Position numbers and translations under genes: made by a program
The notes under the pieces: model-generated
What the model saw: only the letters and a program-made list of their open reading frames with translations
Databases searched by the model: none
What the model was told of the DNA's origin: nothing
Shown: in pieces, positions 41,458 to 50,204 of the stretch
Numbering within the stretch: position 1 is the first letter of the stretch
Layout of the letters: every line of letters begins with the position of its first letter
Origin: AP-16 sp046727735
GTDB lineage: Bacteria; Pseudomonadota; Alphaproteobacteria; Rhizobiales; Xanthobacteraceae
Assembly: GCA_046727735.1 (NCBI GenBank)
Contig: JBKPDF010000017.1
Coordinates: forward strand, 78,659 to 142,658
Direction of reading: 5' to 3'
Length of the DNA: 64,000 bases

Positions 41458-42591
41458 ATGCGTGAGTCGCGTCGCGGGGCGCCTTCGAGGGCGCCCCGCG
41501 GATCGTCCGGATCGCACCCGTCGAGCCGCGTCCTGATCGGCGACTGCGTCGCGCAACTGGCGGCGCTGCCGGCGGCGAGCGTCGATCTCGTATTCGCCGA
41601 CCCGCCCTATAACTTGCAGCTCAACGGCGAGCTCAAGCGTCCCGACGAATCCCGGGTCGACGCCGTCGATGAAAATTGGGACAAGTTCGCGAGCTTCGCG
41701 GCTTACGACGCCTTCACCCGCGCCTGGCTGCTCGCCTGCCGCCGCGTCATGAAGCCAAGTGCCACGCTGTGGGTGATCGGTTCCTATCACAACATCTATC
41801 GGGTCGGCGCGCTCGTTCAGGATCTCGGGTTCTGGATTCTCAACGACGTGGTGTGGCGCAAGTCGAACCCGATGCCGAATTTCCGCGGACGGCGCTTCAC
41901 CAATGCGCACGAGACGCTGATCTGGGCGGCGCGCGATGCGCAGGCGCGCGGCTACACCTTCAATTACGAGGCGCTCAAAGCCGGCAATGACGACGTCCAG
42001 GTCCGCTCGGATTGGACCATTCCGCTGTGCACCGGCGAGGAGCGGCTCAAGACCAAGGCGCGCAGAAAGCTGCACCCGACCCAGAAGCCCGAAGCGCTGC
42101 TGGCGCGGGTGATTCTCGCCGCCTCGCGTCCGGGGGATCTCGTGCTCGATCCGTTCCTGGGATCGGGCACGGCCGGAGCCGTGGCCATGAAGCTCGGCCG
42201 GCGGTTCATCGGCATCGAGCGCGAGCCAAGCTATGCGCGCGCCGCGCGGGCGCGGATCGCCGCGACCGCAGTACTGCCCGAGCCGGCGCTCGCCGCGTTC
42301 GTCACGGCGCGCGATGCGCCGCGCGTGCCGTTCGCGGCGCTCGTCGAGCGCGGGCTCGTTTCTGCGGGCCAGATCCTGGTCGATGCCCGGCGCCGCCACG
42401 CGGCGCTGGTGCGCGCCGACGGCGCAGTGCGCTTCGGCGAGGTCGTCGGATCGATCCATCGCGCCGGCGCGCTGGCGCAGGGACTCGAAGCCTGCAACGG
42501 CTGGACTTTTTGGCACGTCGAGACCCAGGCGGGTCTCACTCCGATCGACGCATTGCGCGCCCAGCTGCGCGCCGAGATGGCGTCGTTCTGA
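41458..42591 (+). CDS. ccrM: cell-cycle-regulated adenine DNA methyltransferase (GANTC)
   Basis: 377 residues of the beta-class N6-adenine methyltransferases. The catalytic motif DPPYNLQLNGEL (48-59) comes first and the SAM motif LDPFLGSGTAGAVAMKLGRR later, with the DEPVWRKSNPMPNFRGRRF-type target region between (here NDVVWRKSNPMPNFRGRRFT). The C-terminal 100 residues are the RAMA-like domain found in CcrM. The enzyme remethylates GANTC sites late in the alphaproteobacterial cell cycle. The 3' end overlaps that of mutY by 56 bp on the opposite strand. Confidence 0.96.
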   Translation: MRESRRGAPSRAPRGSSGSHPSSRVLIGDCVAQLAALPAASVDLVFADPPYNLQLNGELKRPDESRVDAVDENWDKFASFAAYDAFTRAWLLACRRVMKPSATLWVIGSYHNIYRVGALVQDLGFWILNDVVWRKSNPMPNFRGRRFTNAHETLIWAARDAQARGYTFNYEALKAGNDDVQVRSDWTIPLCTGEERLKTKARRKLHPTQKPEALLARVILAASRPGDLVLDPFLGSGTAGAVAMKLGRRFIGIEREPSYARAARARIAATAVLPEPALAAFVTARDAPRVPFAALVERGLVSAGQILVDARRRHAALVRADGAVRFGEVVGSIHRAGALAQGLEACNGWTFWHVETQAGLTPIDALRAQLRAEMASF

Positions 42592-43867
42592 AAGCGGCAA
42601 AACCCGGCTCGCGGTCCGCGAGCGCCACGACTTTGCGCATGAGATTCGGCAGCGCCTCCTCGGAGAGACGGTCGAGCGCAACGAAACGCATGTCGACGGG
42701 CGGCGGCGTGCCGGAAGCGAGCCGCGTCGCATAGACCACGAGCTCCAGCGGGAAGTGGGTGAACGTGTGTGTCACGACGCCGGGGATTCGCCGCCAGCGA
42801 GCGATCACCGGCGCAGCTGCGCATGCGCTGGCTTCGTCGAACTGCGTGGTCCAGTCCGTTGTCGGCAACTCGGTCATGCCTCCGAGCAAGCCCCGCGGCG
42901 GGCGCGAGCGCACCAGCAAAGCGGGATCGTCTCGCAGCACCACGAATGCTGCTCCGCGCCGCAGTTTGCCGGCCGGCTTTGGCCGGCGTCGCGGAAAGTC
43001 ATCGGGATCGCCCGCTGCGCGGGCGCCACAAGCGGACAGCCATGGGCAGACCGCGCAAGCCGGCCCGATCGGCGTGCAGATCGTCGCGCCGAGATCCATC
43101 ATGGCCTGGGCAAAATCGCCGGCGCGCCGTTGTGGGGTGAGCGCCTCCGCCAGTTGCCGAACCTCGGGCTTCGCTTCGGGCAGCACGGTTTCGACCCGGT
43201 AGAGGCGCGCGACCACCCGCTCGACATTGCCGTCGACGGGGCTCGTGCGGCGCCCGAACGCGATCGCAGCGATCGCCGCGGCCGTATAGCGGCCGATGCC
43301 AGGCAGTGTTCGCAGCTCGCGCTCTTCGCCCGGAAATGCACCGCCGCAACGCTCGACCACGGCGCGGGCGCATGCGTGAAGGTTTCGGGCGCGGGCGTAA
43401 TAGCCGAGCCCGGCCCAGACCTTGAGCACTTCGTCGAGCGGCGCCGCCGCAAGCGCGTGAACGTCGGGCCAGCGTGCCAGGAATTTTCCGTAATAGGGCA
43501 GCACCGCGCTGACGCGCGTCTGCTGCAACATGATCTCCGACAGCCAGACCCGATAGGGGTCCGCGCGTTCGCCGGGTGCCGCCCGCCAGGGCAGCTTGCG
43601 GCGATGCCGGTCGTACCAGGCGAGCAGGGTTTTCGGATCGGGAGCCTTCGGCGGAGGCGATTTGCCCGAGGCAGACGCAGCCGGTCCCCTCCCCCCTTGT
43701 GGGGGAGGGCTAGGGAGGGGGGTATGCTTGCGGTCTGAGCGAGCAACACCCCCCTCCCGACGTCGCTCCGCGACGCCGACCTCCCCCTCAAGGGGGGAGG
43801 TGATCGGTGTAGGTGGGGCGCTCGTGCGCGTGCGCTTTCGGGGCTTGCGCTCGCCTGTTAGGGTCAT
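42536..43867 (-). CDS. mutY: A/G-specific adenine glycosylase with repeat-derived N-terminal insert
   Basis: 443 residues. Catalytic Glu111 (WLSEIMLQQTRV), the helix-hairpin-helix LPGIGRYTAAAI, Asp212 (SPVDGNVERV), the cluster cysteines C264-x6-C271-x2-C274-x5-C280, and a C-terminal NUDIX-like 8-oxoG recognition domain are all present. It excises A opposite 8-oxoguanine. Residues about 19-62 are the in-frame translation of a family-C-like intergenic repeat (PLEGEVGVAERRREGG, HTPLPSPPPQGGRG) and lie before the first conserved helix, so activity is probably kept. I start at the ATG at 43867; a start after the repeat would lack any ATG. Confidence 0.93.
   Translation of the reverse strand: MTLTGERKPRKRTRTSAPPTPITSPLEGEVGVAERRREGGVARSDRKHTPLPSPPPQGGRGPAASASGKSPPPKAPDPKTLLAWYDRHRRKLPWRAAPGERADPYRVWLSEIMLQQTRVSAVLPYYGKFLARWPDVHALAAAPLDEVLKVWAGLGYYARARNLHACARAVVERCGGAFPGEERELRTLPGIGRYTAAAIAAIAFGRRTSPVDGNVERVVARLYRVETVLPEAKPEVRQLAEALTPQRRAGDFAQAMMDLGATICTPIGPACAVCPWLSACGARAAGDPDDFPRRRPKPAGKLRRGAAFVVLRDDPALLVRSRPPRGLLGGMTELPTTDWTTQFDEASACAAAPVIARWRRIPGVVTHTFTHFPLELVVYATRLASGTPPPVDMRFVALDRLSEEALPNLMRKVVALADREPGFAAFRTTPSRRAAGRAMRRSE
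43682..43813. repeat. family-C-like palindromic repeat inside the mutY coding sequence
   Basis: CCCCTCCCCCCTTGTGGGGG on the left and CCCCCTCAAGGGGGGAGG on the right form separate hairpins; between them are GAGGGGGGTATG and CACCCCCCTCCC, and CGACGTCGCTCCGCGACGCCG. Such elements are normally intergenic. Here the whole unit is read through by mutY without a stop. Confidence 0.85.
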
Positions 43868-43893
43868 GCGTCGATCTGGCAGAGGCCTCGTCC

Positions 43894-44370
43894 GTGAACA
43901 AGTTCTTCCCGCAAGCGCGGCGGCTCGGCGATCTCGTCGGCCGCTGTCTTTCGCAGACACTGGCACGGCAAGGGTTCGCCTCAACCGAGCTCGTCACGCG
44001 CTGGGCCGAGATCGTCGGCCCGGAAATCGCCGCCCATGCCGAACCGGTGAAAATCCAGTGGGCGCGCGGCGCCGCCGCGGAAGCGCCGGAGCCCGCCACC
44101 CTGGTGTTGCGCGTCGAAGGGCCGGTCGCGATCGAGATTCAGCATCTGTCGGGCCTGATCACTGAACGGGTCAACCGGTTTTTCGGCTGGCGCGCCGTCT
44201 CCCGTATCGCGCTCCGCCAGGCGCCGCTCGCATTCCGGGACGAGCGCAAGCGGTCCGCCGCGCCGAGCGCGGAGCGCACCGCTGCGATTGCGGCGACGTT
44301 GACCGACGTCGCCGATCCGGATCTGCGCGCGGCGCTGGCGCGGCTCGGTGCCGCGGTCAAGCGAACGTGA
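43894..44370 (+). CDS. DciA-type helicase loader (DUF721)
   Basis: 158 residues from a GTG start following AGAGGCC. The DUF721 core is LVTRWAEIVGPEIAAHAEPV and TLVLRVEGPVAIEIQHLSGLI, with a charged C-terminal tail. In bacteria without DnaC or DnaI, DciA helps load the DnaB replicative helicase. It is divergent from mutY with only 26 bp between start codons, so the two promoters must overlap each other's coding regions. DsbA-like and smc genes follow on the same strand. Confidence 0.85.
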   Translation: MNKFFPQARRLGDLVGRCLSQTLARQGFASTELVTRWAEIVGPEIAAHAEPVKIQWARGAAAEAPEPATLVLRVEGPVAIEIQHLSGLITERVNRFFGWRAVSRIALRQAPLAFRDERKRSAAPSAERTAAIAATLTDVADPDLRAALARLGAAVKRT

Positions 44371-44469
44371 GGCACCGCGCCCGCGCGGCACTCGCCCGGC
44401 TGCTTGCTTGCGCGCATGATTCGGGCTAGCGAGCGGCCCGGAAAACGTACCGTCTGAGGATTTCACCGC

Positions 44470-45111
44470 ATGATTACCCGCCGCTCATTCTGCGCGACCG
44501 GCCTTGCATTCCTGGCCGCCGGTTCGGCTCTCCCAGGCATCGCTCTGCCCGCGTTCGCACAAGCGCCCTCGAACGAGGAGCTGATGCAGCCGGGTCCGCT
44601 CGGCGAGCAGATCATGGGCAAGGCCGACGCTCCGGTGACTTTCATCGAATATGCTTCGATGACCTGCAGCCATTGTGCGAATTTCGCCGTCAAAGTCTTT
44701 CCCACGCTGAAGTCCAAATACATCGACGCCGGCAAGATCCGCTACATCATGCGGGAGTTCCCGCTCGACCCGCTGGCCGCCGCGGGCTTCATGCTGGCGC
44801 GCTGCGCCGGAGACAAATATTACGAGGTCATCGACGCCCTGTTTCAAACCCAGCAGAAATGGGCGTTCATCCGCGATCCGCTGCCACAGCTCTCGGCCGT
44901 CGCCAAACAGCTCGGCTTCACCCAGGAGAAATTTGACGAGTGCCTGGCGAATCAAAAGGTGCTCGACGGCATCGATTGGGTGCGCCAGCGCGGTGCCGAG
45001 AAGTTCGGGGTGAACTCGACGCCGACTTTTTTCATCAACGGCGACATCCATCGCGGCGAGATGAGTCTCGAGGAAACCGAGAAGGTGCTCCAGCCGTATC
45101 TCAAGTCCTGA
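44470..45111 (+). CDS. DsbA-family thiol:disulfide interchange protein
   Basis: 213 residues. The N-terminus has a twin-arginine-like start ITRRSFCATGLAFLAA and a cleavage site near AFA-QAP. The thioredoxin-fold active site is C66-S-H-C69 (ASMTCSHCANF) with the cis-proline in NSTPTFFINGD. The CSHC/CGHC-type DsbA-like proteins of alphaproteobacteria act in periplasmic disulfide formation or isomerisation. It lies 99 bp after the DciA-type gene and 240 bp before smc, an arrangement I recall from other Rhizobiales. Confidence 0.93.
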   Translation: MITRRSFCATGLAFLAAGSALPGIALPAFAQAPSNEELMQPGPLGEQIMGKADAPVTFIEYASMTCSHCANFAVKVFPTLKSKYIDAGKIRYIMREFPLDPLAAAGFMLARCAGDKYYEVIDALFQTQQKWAFIRDPLPQLSAVAKQLGFTQEKFDECLANQKVLDGIDWVRQRGAEKFGVNSTPTFFINGDIHRGEMSLEETEKVLQPYLKS

Positions 45112-45351
45112 CAACGGTTTTTCGCGCCGGCGGCGCCGCCCCGACAGGACCCCGCGGCGGCGCAAGTCGCTGATATTGCAATGCAAAAACTCAGGAAAAC
45201 GCATCGCCCCAGTTGCACCGGCGGCATTCCTCGATTCATTCTCCGGTGCGATGCGGCACTTGCCCCTGATTCCCGACGCGCTCGAGGAGCGACGCGCCCG
45301 GCGGCGCACCGCCGTCGTGCCGATCGCGGCTGATCCGATCGAGGCCGGCCG

Positions 45352-48300
45352 ATGAAGCTCAGCAAGCTGCGCCTGATCGGATTCAAGTCGTTCGTCGAAC
45401 CGACCGACGTGATGATCGAGCCGGGACTGACCGGCATCGTCGGGCCGAACGGCTGCGGCAAGTCCAATCTGGTCGAGGCGTTGCGCTGGGTGATGGGCGA
45501 AGCCTCGCACAAGGCGATGCGTGCCGCCGACATGGACGATGTGATCTTCGCCGGCAGCGCCAACCGGCCGCCGCGCAATACCGGCGAGGTGATGCTGTTC
45601 CTCGACAATTCCGCGCGCACCGCCCCGGCGCAATTCAACGAACAGGATGCGCTCGAAGTGTCGCGGCGCATCGAGCGCGAATCCGGCTCGACCTATCGCA
45701 TCAACGGCCGGGAAGTGCGCGCGCGCGACGTGCAGATCCTGTTCGCCGATGCCTCGACCGGCGCCCGTTCCCCGGCGCTCGTCCACCAGGGCCGGATCGG
45801 CGAGATCGTCCAGGCCAAGCCCGAGCAGCGCCGGCGCGTGCTCGAGGAAGCCGCCGGCGTCGCCGGCCTGCATGCGCGCCGCCACGAGGCGGAATTGCGG
45901 CTCAATGCCGCCGAGCAGAATCTGCATCGCCTCGACGATGTGATCGCGCAGCTTTCGACCCAAATCGATGCGCTCAGGCGCCAAGCGCGCCAGGCGGTGC
46001 GCTATCGCGCGGTGTCGGCTGCGGTCCGCAAGGCCGAAGCGATGCTCTGCCATCTGCGCTGGCTCGCGGCCAACGCCCAGGTCGCCGAGACGGCGCGCGC
46101 CAAGGATCTGAGCGTGCGGCTCGTCGCCGATGCGACCGGCGTACAGGCGGAAGCGGCCCGGCAGCAGGCGTTGGCGGTCGTTTCGCTGCCGCCACTGCGG
46201 GAGGGCGAAGCGAAAGCCGCCGCAGCCCTGCAGCGGCTCAACCTCGCGCGCGACGCGCTCGAACGCGAGGAGGCTCGCGCCAAGGAACGCATCGCCGAGC
46301 TCGATCTGCGCCTGCAGCAGCTGGCCGAAGCGCTCGAGCGCGAGCGCCGCCTCGCGCAGGATGCCGACGCGGCGCTGGCGCGCCTGTCGCGAGAGCACGC
46401 CGCGCTCGCAGCGGACGGCGCCTCGGCGGCGGAGCGGGAGCGCGCGGTGAGCGCGCGCGTCACCGAGGCGGAAACGACGCTCGCCGCTGCCGAGCAACGC
46501 TCGGCGGACGTCACGGCGGCGCTTGCGGATCTCGCCGCGCGCCGCAACCAACTGCAGCACTCGTTGCACGAGCATTCCGAACGGCTGGCGCGGCTCGAAG
46601 CCGAGATCGGCGAGGTCGAAGCCGATTTCCAAACACTGCAGCGCGAGAGCAGCGCCTCGAGCGCGCTCCACGAACTCGCCGCGGCCGCCGAGCGCGCGCA
46701 ACGCGCGGTCGCCGAGGCGGAAGCGATCGCGCTGCGGGCGGAAGCAGCGCAATCGGCGGCGCGCCAGGGGTTCGACGCCGCCAAGGCCCCACTCGAGGCC
46801 GCCGAGCGACGCATGCAGCGGCTCGAGACCGAGACGCGCACGCTTGCCAAGCTGCTCGACGTCGAAGCGCAAAAACTCTGGCCTCCGGCGATCGATCTCG
46901 TGATGGTGGAGCATGGCTACGAGGCCGCGCTCGGCGCCGCGTTCGGCGACGATCTCGATCACCCGATCGAGCCCTCGGCCCCGATCCGCTGGGCGGGGTC
47001 GGCGGTCGACCCGGCCGACCCGGCGCTGCCGGCCGGCGCCGAGCCGTTGTCGCGCTACGTCGTGCCACCGGCCGAGCTTTCCCGCCGGCTTGCGCAGATC
47101 GGTGTCGTCGATCGCGCCGACGGGCGGCGCCTCGCCCGCGAGCTCAAGCCGGGACAGCGCCTCGTGTCGCGGGAGGGCGATCTATGGCGCTGGGACGGGT
47201 TTGCGGCCGCCGCGAATGCCCAGACGCCGGCCGCGCGGCGCCTCGCCCAGCGCAACCGGCTCGCCGAGCTCGAACGCGAATTGGCAGCCGCGCGCGCCGA
47301 AATCGGCGAGAAACGCGACGCCGCAACGCGCGCGCAAGCCGAACTCGATGCCGCGCTCGCCGCGGAAGGACAGGCGCGGGCGCGACGGCGCGAAGCCCAG
47401 GCGGAGGCCGATGCGGCGCGTGACCGCCACGCCGCGGCCGAGCGCGAGGCAAGCCGCATCACGGCGCGGCTTTCGGCGCTGGATGAAGCCAGAGTACGGC
47501 TCGCCGCGAGCCGCGATGAGGCGATCGCGGGGAGGCGCGACGCGATGGCGGCACTCGAGGCGCTGCCGCAGCCGGCCGGGCTCGAAGCCGAGTTCGCGCA
47601 GATCACCACCGACGTTTCGGAAAAACGCGCGGCGCTCGCGCAAGCGCGCGGCGAGGCCCAGGCGCTCGCACGCGAGGCGGAGCTGCGCGCGCGCCGGCTC
47701 GATGCGATCGCGGCCGAAACCGCGGAATGGCAAGGACGCGCCGATCTCGCCAACGGGCAGACCGCGACGATCGAGCTGCGCAGCGCGGAGGCCGCAACCG
47801 AGCGCCAGTCGCTCGATGCGGCGCCGGCGGTGTTCGCCGAGAAACGCCGGGCGCTGATCGACGAAATCGCGGCCGCCGAAGCGCGGCGGCGCGCCGCGGC
47901 CGACGAGCTCGCGGCCGCGGAGGCGCGGCTTGCGGAGGCCGATCGCGCTGCCCGCGCCGCCCTCGAGGCGATGGGTGCGGCACGTGAGGAGGCGGCGCGC
48001 GCCGAAGAGCGCTTCGCCGGCGCGCGGACGCGGCTTGCCGACATCGCGCATGAGATTCAGGAGCTGCTCGAAGTCGGGCCCGAGCGCGTCGCGGCGCTTG
48101 CCGGCATCGAGCCCGGTTCGCCGCTGCCGGAGCTCGCCGACATCGAGGCCGAGCTCGACAAATTGCGGCGCGACCGCGAGCGGCTCGGCGCGGTCAATTT
48201 GCGCGCCGAGGAGGAGCTGCGCGAGGTCGACGCGCAGCACGCGAACCTCGCGCGCGAGCGCGACGATCTGCTCGAAGCGATCAAGCGGCTGCGCCAGGGC

Positions 48301-48810
48301 ATCCAGAACCTCAACCGCGAGGCGCGTGAGCGGCTGAGCGCATCCTTCGACGTCGTCAACCGGCATTTCCAGCAGCTCTTCGCCAATCTGTTCGGCGGCG
48401 GCAGCGCCGAGCTGCAGCTCCTCGAAAGCGAGGATCCGCTCGAGGCCGGGCTCGACATCATGGCGAAGCCGCCCGGCAAGAAGCCGCAATCGCTCTCACT
48501 CTTGTCCGGCGGTGAGCAGGCGCTGACCGCGCTCGCGCTGATCTTCGCGGTGTTCCTAACCAATCCGGCGCCGATCTGCGTGCTCGACGAAGTCGACGCG
48601 CCGCTCGACGACGCGAACGTCGAGCGCTTCTGCAACCTGCTCGACGAGATGATCCGGCTGACCGACACCCGGTTCGTGATCATCACCCACAACCCGATCA
48701 CGATGGCGCGCATGAACCGCCTGTTCGGCGTCACCATGGCCGAGAAGGGCGTCTCGCAACTGGTGTCCGTGGACCTGGAAACCGCCGAGCGGCTGCGCGA
48801 GGCGGGATAA
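45352..48810 (+). CDS. smc: chromosome segregation SMC protein
   Basis: 1152 residues, normal length. Head: Walker A GPNGCGKSNLVEA near 31-43. Two long, alanine/glutamate/arginine-rich coiled coils (about 170-470 and 640-920) flank a hinge around 480-620. The C-terminal head has LLSGGEQALTALALIFA (signature, about 1050) and PICVLDEVDAPLDDANV (Walker B and D-loop, about 1071-1087). It dimerises at the hinge and compacts DNA. Two very long antisense frames run across it because of its coiled-coil codon bias; they are not genes. kleisin genes scpA/B are not in the window. Confidence 0.97.
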   Translation: MKLSKLRLIGFKSFVEPTDVMIEPGLTGIVGPNGCGKSNLVEALRWVMGEASHKAMRAADMDDVIFAGSANRPPRNTGEVMLFLDNSARTAPAQFNEQDALEVSRRIERESGSTYRINGREVRARDVQILFADASTGARSPALVHQGRIGEIVQAKPEQRRRVLEEAAGVAGLHARRHEAELRLNAAEQNLHRLDDVIAQLSTQIDALRRQARQAVRYRAVSAAVRKAEAMLCHLRWLAANAQVAETARAKDLSVRLVADATGVQAEAARQQALAVVSLPPLREGEAKAAAALQRLNLARDALEREEARAKERIAELDLRLQQLAEALERERRLAQDADAALARLSREHAALAADGASAAERERAVSARVTEAETTLAAAEQRSADVTAALADLAARRNQLQHSLHEHSERLARLEAEIGEVEADFQTLQRESSASSALHELAAAAERAQRAVAEAEAIALRAEAAQSAARQGFDAAKAPLEAAERRMQRLETETRTLAKLLDVEAQKLWPPAIDLVMVEHGYEAALGAAFGDDLDHPIEPSAPIRWAGSAVDPADPALPAGAEPLSRYVVPPAELSRRLAQIGVVDRADGRRLARELKPGQRLVSREGDLWRWDGFAAAANAQTPAARRLAQRNRLAELERELAAARAEIGEKRDAATRAQAELDAALAAEGQARARRREAQAEADAARDRHAAAEREASRITARLSALDEARVRLAASRDEAIAGRRDAMAALEALPQPAGLEAEFAQITTDVSEKRAALAQARGEAQALAREAELRARRLDAIAAETAEWQGRADLANGQTATIELRSAEAATERQSLDAAPAVFAEKRRALIDEIAAAEARRRAAADELAAAEARLAEADRAARAALEAMGAAREEAARAEERFAGARTRLADIAHEIQELLEVGPERVAALAGIEPGSPLPELADIEAELDKLRRDRERLGAVNLRAEEELREVDAQHANLARERDDLLEAIKRLRQGIQNLNREARERLSASFDVVNRHFQQLFANLFGGGSAELQLLESEDPLEAGLDIMAKPPGKKPQSLSLLSGGEQALTALALIFAVFLTNPAPICVLDEVDAPLDDANVERFCNLLDEMIRLTDTRFVIITHNPITMARMNRLFGVTMAEKGVSQLVSVDLETAERLREAG

Positions 48811-48998
48811 AGCGAACGAGCGAGCCTGAAACGCACGTCGGCCTTCGGCGGCAAAGCAGAAATCTCGTCGGCCCACGGCGTGACGGTCGCGACCCAATTC
48901 GCACGTGGACCCGCGCATCCGGTCGTGATCGTCAGTACATTTCTCGCTCCCAGATGTGCTAAACCTCGCGTTCCGTTCTGGGTCGGGGAGCAAAGTCC

Positions 48999-50003
48999 AT
49001 GCGCCGGCGGGATTTCCTCGCTCTGCTCGGGGGCGCGGCAGCAACATCGCCGCTCGGAGCGCGGGCGCAGCCGCCCTCGACGCCGCGCCGAATCGCGATT
49101 TTCCATCCGGCGATCCCGGTGGCTCTCCTGACCGAAACCGGCGGCGGGAGCGCATGGCGCGCGTTCTTCTCCGAGCTGCGGCGCCTTGGTTACGTCGAAG
49201 GAGAAAATCTGATCATCGAACGGTACTCCGCCGAGGGGCATCACGAGCGTTACGCCGGCATGGCGCGGGAGATCGCGAGCCGCAAGCCCGATGTGATCGT
49301 CACCGGGACCAACCCCGTCGTGCTCGCCTTCACGGCGGCAACCAATGCGATACCGATCGTTGCGTTCATGCTGGATCCGCTCAAAGCGGGGCTGGTCGCG
49401 AGTCTGGGGCGACCCGGCGGCAACCTCACGGGCATCACGCTCGACGCCGGCATCGAGATCTGGGCGAAGCGCCTGCAGATGCTGAAAGAAGCGATCCCTT
49501 CGGCATCGAACGCGGCATTTCTGGGCATGCGCGAGGGTTGGGAAGATTCTTCCGGGCAATTCTTGCGGGATACCGCCGGCCGATTGGGAATTTCGCTCGC
49601 CTTCCTGCTGCCGCAGCAGGGCACCCCCTCGGAGATCGAGCGGGTCTTCGCTGCGATGGCGCAGCAACGGCCGGATGCAGTGCTGGTCAGCGGGGAAGGC
49701 GACCTTTACGCCAACCGCCGGCTGATCGTCGAACTCGCCGAGAAGAACCGTCTGCCGGTGATGTGTCCGTACCGCGATTATGTCGAGGCGGGCGGGTTGA
49801 TGGCTTATGCGGTCGATCTCGCGGAGCTGCTCAGGCGAATGGCGAACGACGTGCACGAAATTCTCAAAGGGACCAAACCGGGCGAGATTCCGATCTATCA
49901 GCCGACCAAATTCGATCTGTTGATCAATCTGAAGACAGCAAAGACGTTCGGCCTCGCCCTCCCGCCGGCGTTGCTCGCCCACGCCGCCGAGATCATCGAA
50001 TAG
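48999..50003 (+). CDS. orphan ABC transporter substrate-binding protein (ABC_sub_bind type)
   Basis: 334 residues with a Tat-type leader (MRRRDFLALLGGAAATSPLG) and the fold of the ABC_sub_bind family: RRIAIFHPA, FFSELRRLGYVEGENLIIE, PDVIVTGTNPVVLAF, and the C-terminal PTKFDLLINLKTAKTFGLALP. No permease or ATPase is next to it. Orphan proteins of this type are amplified in Bradyrhizobium-like genomes. The ligand is unknown. The preceding 190 bp carries a stretch (GGCCTTCGGCGGCAAAGCAG) of the kind often found beside such genes. Confidence 0.92.
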   Translation: MRRRDFLALLGGAAATSPLGARAQPPSTPRRIAIFHPAIPVALLTETGGGSAWRAFFSELRRLGYVEGENLIIERYSAEGHHERYAGMAREIASRKPDVIVTGTNPVVLAFTAATNAIPIVAFMLDPLKAGLVASLGRPGGNLTGITLDAGIEIWAKRLQMLKEAIPSASNAAFLGMREGWEDSSGQFLRDTAGRLGISLAFLLPQQGTPSEIERVFAAMAQQRPDAVLVSGEGDLYANRRLIVELAEKNRLPVMCPYRDYVEAGGLMAYAVDLAELLRRMANDVHEILKGTKPGEIPIYQPTKFDLLINLKTAKTFGLALPPALLAHAAEIIE

Positions 50004-50204
50004 AACGGTGCGGCGGTGACGAATCCGGTAGCTGCACAAGTCAAAAGGGGAAGTTGGGCTACGCGAGATCAGCGGACGTGCTCAAGGCCACCCGAAGCAT
50101 GAGACGCATTTCTTCCTGTGACGATCTATCCATTTGGAATGCGCAATCAAGGATGTTGTGCAAATTACCAAATCGAGCCAAAAAAATTCTTAGCAAATCA
50201 AAGC

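Noticed and set aside
44485..46962. An 825-codon antisense frame opposite the DsbA-like gene and smc.
   Set aside because: smc and the DsbA-like gene have complete motifs on the plus strand. The antisense product has no domain and reflects coiled-coil codon bias.
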